A stretch of DNA of 64,000 nucleotides, from NCBI GenBank assembly GCA_950106755.1, contig OX467088.1:18522001-18586000 (forward strand), written 5' to 3'. The position numbers were made by a program, and so were the translations under genes. Below the pieces are notes generated by a model. The model had not been told where the DNA came from. It ran no database searches and saw nothing but the letters and a program-made list of their open reading frames with translations. Below, in pieces: positions 33,791 to 43,775 of the stretch; within the stretch, counting starts at the first letter, position 1; every line of letters begins with the position of its first letter. Origin of the DNA: Climacium dendroides (lineage: Eukaryota; Streptophyta; Bryopsida; Hypnales; Climaciaceae).

Positions 33791-35443
33791 ATGGTTCATT
33801 GTTACAGACATGTCATTGAATCAACGAAGTGTGTGTGTCGACTGGTAGGAGTACCAAGTGATACATCGTTTCAATTGAATGAACGCCAATGCCAAGTCTT
33901 GGCTAAAGAACTTGTGGAGACTAGCACTTTTTTAGAAAAGAAGAGTGCTTGTTCAAAGTTTGGTGAAGGGGTGGAAAGCATTATTCTCCGACACTTGTGT
34001 TCTGCAATTAAAAGAGCAGAGGTCTTGGTTAAGAAATGTTGTTGCAAGGATTTAGAGTCATGGCTTGTGTCAGCCATGATGTTGGTGGAGATTCAAGAGG
34101 AGTTTATGGCCATTATATTGGACATCCACTTGTGGAGAATGTTGTTGGATTTTGCAATCACTTGTGGGAAGGGCCTATCTCAAGAGAAGAAGGCAGAGAT
34201 GATGGAGACTATGGATGAAGAATATCACGAATTGTTCAAGGGCTTGCGGAGTGATACCCATGCATTGTGGCAAGCAGCTGTGGAAGATAAAAAGACAATC
34301 ATTTCAAGGACCTTTAGGATTGTGGAGATCCATGGGTCAAAAAGTGGTTTGGACTATTTGCGGGCTATTTATTTGCAATCTTGGTTGACAAGAAGTGCAA
34401 CCTATAGAAATATGGAGTTGGAAAAGTGGAAATGTATCCATCTTTTGGGACAAGGAGGTAGTGGCGTTGTGATGAAAGTGAAGTGGCTAGGCATTGAGTG
34501 TGCTCTAAAAATGTTGGGTGGACAAGATGAGAAGGAAGCCATTGCTTTGAAAGGACTATTTCATCCCAACATTATTCGACTATTTCACTATTGGGAAGAT
34601 TGTCCTGAGAATCCTCAATCCCGTTTGTTGATGGAGTTGATGCCCCAAGATCTTGGTGTGTATATGAGAGGCCTATTGAAGAGCATGTCATCTTCAAACA
34701 TTCAAACGGGAAAGGATAGTATGCCATTTTCACTTCCTGTGGCCATTGATATCATGTATCAAATTGCAGAAGCTATGCGCTATATGCATGAAAAGCATTT
34801 GACTCATCGAGACTTGAAGCCTGCTAACATTCTAGTGAAAGAGCGTCCCCAAATGGGTTTGACATGTATTGATGGTGTAGGGTATTTGGACATAAAATTG
34901 GTTGACTTTGGATTGGTGAAATCTTACAACCACACTTCTAGCTTCCAAGCTCATTCGAAGAACAAGGGTACTGGATTCTATAGAGCTCCAGAGGTATTTG
35001 GAAAGGATATGACCCAAAAGTGTCACTATTTGCCCATGGCAGATGTTTGGAGTTTTGGAATTACTTGTGCAGAGATTTTGAGTGGAAGGCAAGCATATGC
35101 CGAATATGTTGACAATTGTGGATCAGATATTCAATCCATGATAAGGGAGAAAGGATTGAGGCCAACTTTACCCAAGCATTGCCCTCAATACTTGGCATTT
35201 TGCATCAAGAGTTGTTGGGAGTATGTGCCTTCCCGTCGACCAAGCTTTGCTAGTCTTTGCAAATTTTTGAGACATGCGAAATTGTTGAGTTTGGGAGTGA
35301 CGACATTGGATGATAGCAAGTATGTTTTTGCATACACCACACGAAGTCACCAAGTGCACAGTTTAAATCTATCACCATTGTCATGGAGAGCAAGGTACAT
35401 GATACAATCCAATTTTCTTGTATTTTTGCCTTATATGATTTAA
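33791..35443 (+). CDS. MLKL-like protein kinase (DUF1221/HeLo-like N-terminus plus kinase domain)
   Basis: Residues 1-200 are helical and begin with LNERQCQVLAKELVE at about 29, resembling the DUF1221 region of plant kinases now grouped with MLKL-like proteins, whose N-terminus is a HeLo/RPW8-type four-helix bundle. Residues 213-495 are a kinase domain with all core motifs: glycine loop GQGGSGVV (220-227), Lys240 in CALK, HRDLKPAN (339-346), DFG (372-374) and RAPE (398-401). Catalytic activity is therefore plausible. ATG 33791 is supported by an in-frame TGA about 30 bases upstream. The frame runs to a stop at 35443, but a donor (CAAG|GTACAT) at 35395 would remove the last 16 residues and splice in phase to an exon at 35815, leading towards the DUF641 gene downstream. 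Known family members act in immunity and cell death; the role here is inferred only. Confidence 0.82.
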   Translation: MVHCYRHVIESTKCVCRLVGVPSDTSFQLNERQCQVLAKELVETSTFLEKKSACSKFGEGVESIILRHLCSAIKRAEVLVKKCCCKDLESWLVSAMMLVEIQEEFMAIILDIHLWRMLLDFAITCGKGLSQEKKAEMMETMDEEYHELFKGLRSDTHALWQAAVEDKKTIISRTFRIVEIHGSKSGLDYLRAIYLQSWLTRSATYRNMELEKWKCIHLLGQGGSGVVMKVKWLGIECALKMLGGQDEKEAIALKGLFHPNIIRLFHYWEDCPENPQSRLLMELMPQDLGVYMRGLLKSMSSSNIQTGKDSMPFSLPVAIDIMYQIAEAMRYMHEKHLTHRDLKPANILVKERPQMGLTCIDGVGYLDIKLVDFGLVKSYNHTSSFQAHSKNKGTGFYRAPEVFGKDMTQKCHYLPMADVWSFGITCAEILSGRQAYAEYVDNCGSDIQSMIREKGLRPTLPKHCPQYLAFCIKSCWEYVPSRRPSFASLCKFLRHAKLLSLGVTTLDDSKYVFAYTTRSHQVHSLNLSPLSWRARYMIQSNFLVFLPYMI

Positions 35444-35814
35444 TGTTTTTATTTTGCATTACATTATAATATTTATTTTCTATGAGAAGACTTGTATAAA
35501 TGTTGATATTTCTTGATTATAGAGGCAATCTCTGATCAAGTAAATTCTAATGCCAATGCCAACCACCTGATTGTAACTTAAATAATATGAGGGGTATATG
35601 AGTCTAATAACTATGAATATAGCAATATGAATTGTGGTATGCAAATCTATGGGAGGGTGCCTGGTGTTTAGGGTTTAGGGTGCCTTGTACCTATCATTAA
35701 CGGAACATGAGAACTAGGAAAGGAATATTAAGATCTTTCATCAGTCTAATTGAAATCTGGTGTACGGCGTCCTTTTAATGATGCTTGTGCCCCCATCGTG
35801 TGAATTTTCTGCAG

Positions 35815-35998
35815 GGTTTCAACGTTCTTTAAAGCCGATTATGAAGCCGAGGAGGTTGCGTTGTCTCCTTCGGGGAATCTCGCAAAAATCTGCAAAACCG
35901 AGGAGGAAGAGGAGGCGGTGACTTCTTCGGGGAATCGTCAAAAAAATCATTCTCAGCAGAAAAATAAGAAACCTGGCCGCCTGCCTTCCCGTATTCAG
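35815..35998 (+). CDS. Candidate exon linking the kinase and DUF641 genes
   Basis: It is bounded by TTCTGCAG and CAG|GTGAGC. Joined to the kinase exon ending at 35394 it restores a split Arg codon and stays open for 61 codons of polar, Glu/Lys-rich sequence (AKICKTEEEEEAVTSS). It then ends on a codon boundary that fits the acceptor at 36151. It contains no recognised domain. It could instead be a 5' exon of the downstream gene alone. Confidence 0.5.
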
Positions 35999-36151
35999 GT
36001 GAGCAGCTATATATCATGAAGGGCGTGAACCTTGTCTTGGTCTAATTGCTATTTGCGAATCACTGGTTTTCAGGATGACTATATTTGATTATGCTAGCAA
36101 CTGAGTTCTGGTGGTAACAGGGTTATCGTTAAGAAGTTCATTCATTTTTAG

Positions 36152-38266
36152 GCAATGTCATCAAGGAATCTTTCCCGTCGTTCATGGGTAGGTACTGATA
36201 GAGCTTTTGCATACTGTTTCGAGTCAACCAATTTACGTATTTGCTTCGCTTCCGTACATTATTATCAGGATTGGCTTGAGGTCAAAAGTGCTGAGCCTGA
36301 ACTCCCCAGTGCAAGCATCGTTCTTGCCGAACCGTCTCCTGCAACTGCAGTTGGTCACCAGTTCCCAGCTCCACCTCCAGGATCCTACCAGGATGATGGC
36401 ACAAAACCATCTCCGAAAAATCTCCTGATGGCGGTTATGGGAGTGAAGAGTGCTGTTAATCATTTTGCCAAGGTTCTCATCACGAACATAAACAAGCATC
36501 CGGTGGAGCTCGCGTACCTGAAGCAGGCGATTCTCCAGGAAGTGAATGCCGACATCGATAGAGCCAACCATTGGAAGTTCTTGGTTCAAGCATTCATTTG
36601 CAAACGGTTATTCGATGGATTCGACGCTCCAAATGGGTACTTTGGCGTAGAATACTTTGAGAATGACCAAATGACGAAGCTCATTGCCTTTGCTGATTTC
36701 TCCAAGTTCAAGGGCAGGGCATCCACCATTTCCATGCTGCTGGATTCAGACTCACCGGATGGCTCATTTCTTGGAAGGTTCTGCTTCAAGAAGTTCAAGT
36801 CCATCATTGGTGATTTAGCCAGTAACCAGCCTTTGCCCATCTACCAAGAGGAGTGGGACGCGGTCCAAAGGGCATGCCATCCGAAAACTGTGTTCTATCA
36901 AAACTTTCTGAAAGTTGCTGTTTCCGTTTGGTTGGTGCACAGATTGGTGCATTCGTTTGAGGAGAAGGTGGAAATGTTGACTTATGAGAACGATGCCAAG
37001 TTCCAGAGACAGACCATGGAGTCTGTTGTCCCTGGGAGTTACGAAGAAGAGGATGAAGAAGCTGATGTGAATATCGAAGTCGGTTTCTCAGTGATTCCGG
37101 GGTTTCAGGTGAGTAAAATTGTGGTGAAGTGTGAGGTCTACCTTCGCAGCAGAAATAGACCTGCTGACCTGGAGATCATTGGTAGGACCTCGACCGAGAA
37201 GACTCTTGTGAAGGCCCCTAGCAACAAGCCTCCGGGGAAGACCTTGAGTGGCAAGACTTATGAGAAACCTCACACCCCTGAACTGCCGCCTGTCCGCGAC
37301 AGTCCCAGCGCTAGGAGCTTGCAGCCCCCTGAAGGCTTCAGCAGCTTTTCACACCACGTAGACTATGTAAGCGCTTCTCCACCCTAGTTGCTGAACTAAT
37401 AGTTGAATCTCGTAGATGAAACTGAAGTTTGGTGTTAACCCAATTTGGTTTCATAGCTCTAATTTTGATGATCATATTGTGCTTCCATCTATAATGAAGG
37501 TGGCTGAAAATTACATATCTCCTGAATTAATGATTGTCATTGCATTCCTCAACTCTAAACTAATGAAGGTCCCTGGAGGACCTTCTCCTGACTGGTAATG
37601 AAAACACGATAGTCAATATGGATCTCTTGGACCTTTTATTGAGAACATTGTCCCCACCAACTCCTCACAAAGTAACAGTCGACATCAAGCTTGACCATGA
37701 TTCAATTCAACACTCGACATTTCCTTTCAGAGTTTTGGCTGCATTTACTCTTTTTGGTTCTCTTTTGTTCTGTTCTGCTTTATTCTCGATTTCAACATTG
37801 ACTTGGTTTGTGAAGTGTTCATTCTCGTCAAGTGTGGTGGACGATGTGGAAGACGGACATTGTGATGTATTCCTGTGGTACACACTCTCAAATGGTGTGC
37901 GTTTTTTCTCACATGACTGTTTATGAATGGGTGATGCAGTATCCTCCTACTAGGGTTGGAGATGGCGGAAGCAGTGACCTTGCAGTCTGGGAGGAGGCAA
38001 GTAAGTTTTGGGACGCTCAACGAGGAGGCCTCAACCCTGGCAACCAAGGAGGCGTTAACGGAAGTGGTCGAAGGAACAAGTACGAACAGATCAATATTCC
38101 AGAAACATTCCCTGGAAGCGACGGTGATGGGTCCACTGTATACAGAATGGCGGCGGCATTCTGTCGTTCATCAAATCGTAGGGGCCCTCATTATGTTGTT
38201 CAAGATACGAAAGCATCTGAAATGAGGAGACTGACGAATACCAGACGCAGCTTCCAAAGTGTTTGA
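36152..38266 (+). CDS. GIL1/IRKI-type DUF641 protein
   Basis: This plant-specific family includes GRAVITROPIC IN THE LIGHT 1 and IRK-interacting protein, linked to gravitropism, actin organisation and receptor-kinase partnership. Family signatures are clear: AFICKRLFDGFD, GRFCFKKFKSIIG, HPKTVFYQNFLKVAVSVWLV-HRL, METSVV-like MESVVPG and the C-terminal GFSVIPGFQVSKIVVKCEVYL. Exons inferred by phase are 36152-36187, 36269-37366 and 37940-38266, all phase 0. The first intron is only 81 bases and could also be translated through. Without the last splice the frame stops at 37387. ATG 36155 is the start if the gene is independent. The N-terminal half is Pro/Ser-rich and the tail after the core is low complexity. 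It lies 0.7 kb downstream of the kinase on the same strand and may be part of one fused gene. Confidence 0.8.
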
Positions 38267-41200
38267 GAGAAATTCGGAAATTCCTTTACATTTCTCACCT
38301 GTGCTTATTTTGTAAATATGCCTGTCCTTTGAGCAGAACAAACTTAGATTATTGATCTAGAATGTTGAAGTGGAGGATTTCACGTTCATTTTGAAGTTCA
38401 TTTCATGAGGATGTAAGCTATGAGTCTGGATTCGTTTTTTCATTTGTGGCTTCACCCCATTTTGTAAGTGGAGTGTTGCTTTTGACAAATCCATCAAAGT
38501 TGCAACAGGGAGGTGAAGTGTAAATTGTGTACAATTTCTAATCTATGAATGGCATGACCAAAGCGTCCGTTCCATTTGTCTCTGGCACCCCCATTTGGTG
38601 TTGAAATATGTGAAGAGTGGAAATTGTTGTCCTTGGATTGAGAGATTGAGAGAACTTTTTTCGACATCTTGTGGTTTCTACATATGATAGTTTTTACATG
38701 AAATTTTGGGGAAGTCACTAACTTAGAGGTTTAGTATATATGTGAGATTGGGGAATATTTTATGGGAGCTATTTATCTATATTTTATAATTTAGTATGGG
38801 ACAAATAATGTATATGGAGTGTGTAGAATTACACGTAGGGTATTATAACTAATATAGGATTATGTTTAATACTATGTATTAGATTTTACATAGACAAAAA
38901 TATAAAGGGACAAAAATATGAGGGGAAAAATAATTTTGTAGAGTGTTTTTAATGTCCTCAAAGAAGAGATGAATGAAAAATGACAAGATAATATATGCAC
39001 TAAATGACTTCCCTTGACATGAAATGTCTAATGTCTTTACCATTGGGAATAGGGATTAGACACATCTTCAAAATTGGAAATGAACTTATTATTGTAGAGT
39101 GTTTGTTATTGATAAATGTATAGAAGTACACATGTTGTCTTCCCTTAAGAAAAAATTGAGTTAATTTGTAGTTATAATAATATTTTCTTGAGAGAATGAT
39201 GCAAATTTTTGGTTCTTTGAAGTTGCTTATTAAATGTGGAAAATGTTGAATTGATCACTAACATTGTTTGAATCAATTTGAAGTAATTTAAGGTAAGTTG
39301 ATACCCAAATCAAAACCCTAATCCAATTGCAACCCAAACAATTGAACCCCTATTTCATTGAATGCAGTGATGGTTAGCCTAAGCCCTAAGTTCACATATA
39401 AACAAGTCATGTCTCAAGAATTGTATTGGGTTCATATGGAGATGGGTGGTGTGTAAAATGGAGACTCACAAATTTGAAATTGGATTGGATAATTTTTGTT
39501 TCTTGAGTATAGATCTAATTATCTAAATAATATCCAATTATGTGATGTTGTAATCTATTCATGTGTTATTTATACAACTTGAAATCCTTACAATGGAATG
39601 TCTTCACCTTACGTTTGTACATGATGTAACATGGCTTCAAAGTAATAGAGTTTTAGGTCAATGGTTCTTTCTAAAGATGATTTGAAATTGCTTTTATGTG
39701 ATATTTTAAACTCCAAAAGTCCTTGAAAGTCTTAGTCAAATTTGATTGTGGCTTTTAAAGTAATCATTTTTGGTTTTGATTTAAGCTTAGAAAATGAAGC
39801 TTAATAATCTCTCGTTCTATTCTATTTCAAAATTTTGAAAAAATCCAAATATTCAATGAGTCATTATAATTTTCACTCTCAAAATTAAATTTTTTATTTT
39901 TCTAATACAACAAAAAAAATTCAAAAGACTTCAATTCATTAATTTTTTTTGAAAATTTGAAAATTTGAAAATGTACTATTGGGTGAGAATATTGTGCTAT
40001 ATAGGCATGTTAAGTTGTTCTTCTATTTTGGACTAGTGGCATCAATAGAGACCACTAGTCAATTGATAAATTTGCTTGACACTAAGGTTGCTAGCCTATG
40101 AGTCCCTATTTTGTCATACTTGGGACTCATGATTTTCTTTTTTTTGAACTAAATTACAATAATCGAAATTTAGAGTGTAGTTTTATATACAAAAGACCTC
40201 AAAAAAAGTGTAAAATCAAAATAGGTATGTCACATATTAATATAGCATTTGGTCCTAAATAGAATATTTTCCCTTAATTACAACCAAATCCTGCATATAA
40301 ATAGGGTAGAAACCCAGAATGTATACAAAGTAAAGATATTAAATAGAAATTGTCCAAATTGTCTACACTTCCTACTTGCATGTGACAAATCTTGAATAAA
40401 TTGGTCTAAGGGAACTTGGGTGAAAGCCCTAAAGTAATTCCCAAAGAGAGGTTTCAGTATCCCATTCCATTTTGCAAAATAGTAGAAATTTTAATTGTTA
40501 ACCTACAAGAGAATAAAACTCATGATGAATCAATAGAGGATATCTACTACTAAAGTACAGTGTTTTAAGGGTGAAATCACGTTAAAAGTCCAATTAGGCA
40601 ATCGATTTGCCAAGATTTTCTTTTATGTGAAAGATTCCCTATTCACTAGAAATTAAAGGAAATAGTGTAATCTAATTATCTTTCTTCACATATGCAAAGT
40701 AAAAGTATGAGCTTGTACATCTTTGGTGGAATTCATAGTGAGGTTTTATAAAAGTCTTTGGAATTTTTTGATAGTCAAAAGATCCTCTTCCGGGCAATTA
40801 ATTGTTAAAATTCATAATAAGAAATTTGTAGGAATTACTTTGGGTGTGATAAAATCTCTAAAAATTAGAATATCTTATTTTATGTTAGTAAAACTTTTCA
40901 ACAAGTTTTAACCCATTCTAATTACCAAAAGTACACAAACTAGTAAGATTCTTCAAAATCAATAAAATTGAAGAAAGTTCATGGAGTTGATTAGAGTTAT
41001 GGGGGCATAAGGAATTGGAATGGAGCCAAAGTTAGGTCTTTTTCTACTCCCTTATACCTATTAAAGAGCATAGGCTAGTTACTTTTTATAAAAAAGTCAA
41101 ACCCCCAAAGTTGAAATTTTAACCTTTTCTAGCATTAAGTTGCAACTAAATTTTGATAAGTTTTTTGCGAAAGAAAAAAAGGTGGAGATCTTAATAGACT

Positions 41201-42962
41201 AAAAATAACCTTTTGAAGCTAATGGCACAATCTGTTTGTGGTTTGGAATCTTTCTCCAAAAGTTAAGATTTGGACAAGTGTAGAAAGTCAAAAATTGAAG
41301 ATTAGAATGAAAATCCTTGACAATAAGATTATCATTAGAAAATGAGAGGAAGTAGGTGCCCTTAAGAGAGTATTTAAGGGCACCTTTTCTCCTCTCAAAA
41401 CACCCCTTTGTAATTCCTTGTAACCCTTTCTCTTGTGTTACTTGGTCATTTAGGCTTATATTATTGGAGTCTAGCCAATTTGGCCAACTTCTATCAATTC
41501 AGTGTTTTTAGAGTCATTGTGCTCTTTTTTTTAAAGGTTTCTTTGAAGGACATTGGGGTCCCTTCATTGTACTAATCCTAGAAAATTTTCCTTTTGTACC
41601 TTGGCAATGCCACTTAGAGGGACCTCTAGTGTTGTTTAACTCTTAATTTATACTAACTTGGTTGTAATAACTTCCTTGTACTAATTTGTATGCAATAATA
41701 TATTTTGTGTCACAAGTTCTTTGCTTCCACTAGTATTTAGTTTCCTACTTCTTTTGTAGACGGTGAAGCTTTGACTTTGTTTATAGTATTTTAAATGCTT
41801 TCAAAGGTTCCTCATTCTTATTTATTAGTCTTCATCATTAAACCTCTGTGATGGTGAAGCTTTGAGCTTAGAACTTAGAATTAAAGAAATATTACTTTAA
41901 AGAGTTTAAAAAAATATAATAAGTGGCTGGCACAAGCATTTTAGAGTATGCTTTAGTTTGCAATTTGTTTAAAAAATAGACAAAAATTGCAATTTCTAGG
42001 TTGTTTTGAAGATAGTTGCAAAAGCCTTGAGAGTTGCTGAAATTGCTAAATTTGTACTGGAATATGGTGTGAGATCTTTGTAAGGTCTTATTTTAGTTGT
42101 TTAAAGCATTAAGAATTGATAGAGCTTTCTGAAAACAACAAAACTATCAAAAATTGACAAATTATGAGAAAGTTATGAAGGTTTGAATTTTTTTGAAGTT
42201 GAACGAGGGTTTGGGAAGTTGTTTTACAACCAATTGTTGATGTTTTTGTAGCATTAATATCTTGGCTAAAGGGGAGAGACAAAGTTGATAAGGATTAGGT
42301 GGAAATCCTAGAAAAGCTATTTGAACCATTAGAGTGTAGATTAGATAATAATTAACTTGAATAGGAAATAGGAGTTATCAAGGGTCAATTATTATTTTGG
42401 AGTTTGAAATCAATTATTTTATTCTAATCAAAGTCAACTATAGGAATATAAATGATTGAAGTTGAATAGTATTAAAAGGAGAGGAGGATAAAGGAATGGA
42501 AAAAGGAAGTTAGAAGATTAGAATTCCCACAACTTGTATTAATTCCATACTTTTAAGCAATGAGCAAAATTATCAAAAAAAATAAATGATGGCGAACGAC
42601 GGAGAATTTGAAAGAATATTTGACTACCTTATAGATGAGGCTCAATCCAAGATAATACCATATCTTTTCTTTAATTGTTTTATTTAGCAATCTAAATGCT
42701 TGGGTGTCAAGATTAGGTTTTCTTCAAAGTTTATACATAGAAGCTTGTAGAATAGGACAAGAGGTTTTCAAAAACATATGACACTTAGAAAATAAAATTA
42801 AAATGAGTAAGATATTAAAGGATGAAGTTTAGCATGTAGATTGGATGAAGAATAACTAAAATCATCCAAAGGGAATAAGATTAGAAAACGAAGAAGTAAA
42901 AGATTTAGAATTCAAAAGTACAATTAAAAATTAATTTGAAAAATTAGGTTAATAGTAATTAA
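38267..42962. other. AT-rich region, no gene seen
   Basis: The first part should hold the 3' untranslated region of the DUF641 gene. Beyond about 38.8 kb the DNA is AT-rich with only short chance frames. Short runs such as GGATGAAGTTTAGC near 42823 belong to the repeat family described at 42963. Confidence 0.4.
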
Positions 42963-43003
42963 TGGATGAAGTTTAAAACACCAATTAGTGGTCAAACTTC
43001 ATC
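42963..43003. repeat. Short hairpin repeat (GGATGAAGTTT / AAACTTCATCC)
   Basis: An 11-bp perfect stem flanks a loop of about 19 bases. The same stem occurs at 21381-21425 and, slightly changed, at 43733-43773. The wider surroundings at 42.8-43.2 kb are homologous to 21.34-21.6 kb in reverse orientation, so the hairpin is part of a larger old element. MITE copy 2 is inserted three bases after it. Confidence 0.7.
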
Positions 43004-43006
43004 CAT

Positions 43007-43156
43007 CACTACTAGAAAATTTTGTATTTCTGTTGTTTTGGTCACGTTGATCCGGTCAAAATCTGACAAAAATCTGTTGGTTTCAATAGATTTCTGTCAG
43101 ACTTTGACCGGATCAATGCGACCAAAACAACAAAAATACGAAATTTTCTAGTAGTG
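43007..43156. mobile_element. 150-bp CACTA-type MITE, copy 2
   Basis: The ends are CACTACTAGAAAATTT and AAATTTTCTAGTAGTG, and the element is a near-perfect inverted repeat. The target duplication is CAT (43004-43006 and 43157-43159). Its length is identical to copy 1. Confidence 0.93.
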
Positions 43157-43475
43157 CATTGATAACTTTTGATAGGAAAACTCAAACTTAAAGTATCTTA
43201 AAATTTTGAAAAGCTAAAGTTAGATTCTATAAGGGACAAATGATAAATATCAAAAAATAGTAATTGATTAGAAATCATTCAATGTACTTAGTATTACTGA
43301 AGTAGTATAAAACCAATTTAAAAATTAATCAAAGAAAAAAAAATTAGGAATCGATTTACAAAAAAGGCATTTCAAGTAATCCAAAAATAGTTCAAACATA
43401 GAAAAATTCTTGAAATCCTAGGAAGAAATGAAGGATGAAGTTTAGGTAAATAATTTGATGAAGTTGGTTAGGAAA

Positions 43476-43625
43476 CACTACTAGAAAATATAGTTTTTCT
43501 GTTGTTTTGGTTGCATTGATTTGGTCAAAATCTGATAGAAATCTGTTAAAATCAACAAATTTCTGTCAGATTTTGACCGAATCAACAAGACCAAAACAAT
43601 AGAAAAACTAAATTTTTTAGTAGTG
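43476..43625. mobile_element. 150-bp CACTA-type MITE, copy 3
   Basis: The ends are CACTACTAGAAAATATAG and CTAAATTTTTTAGTAGTG. The target duplication is AAA (43473-43475 and 43626-43628). It has the same length as the other two copies, with more substitutions between the arms. Confidence 0.92.
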
Positions 43626-43775
43626 AAAGGTTAATTCAAGTTCAAACTTGAAATGCAGTAGAAGTTAATAATATAAGACTACACCTTAAGCTTTGAAATT
43701 ACTTGAAATAGATAAAAGGTTTAAAGAAGTGGATGAAGTTTAGATAGCTTTTTAAAGGCTAAACTTCATCTATCT

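Noticed and set aside
37416..37926. Frames between the last two DUF641 exons
   Set aside because: They fall inside the inferred intron 37367-37939 and match no family.
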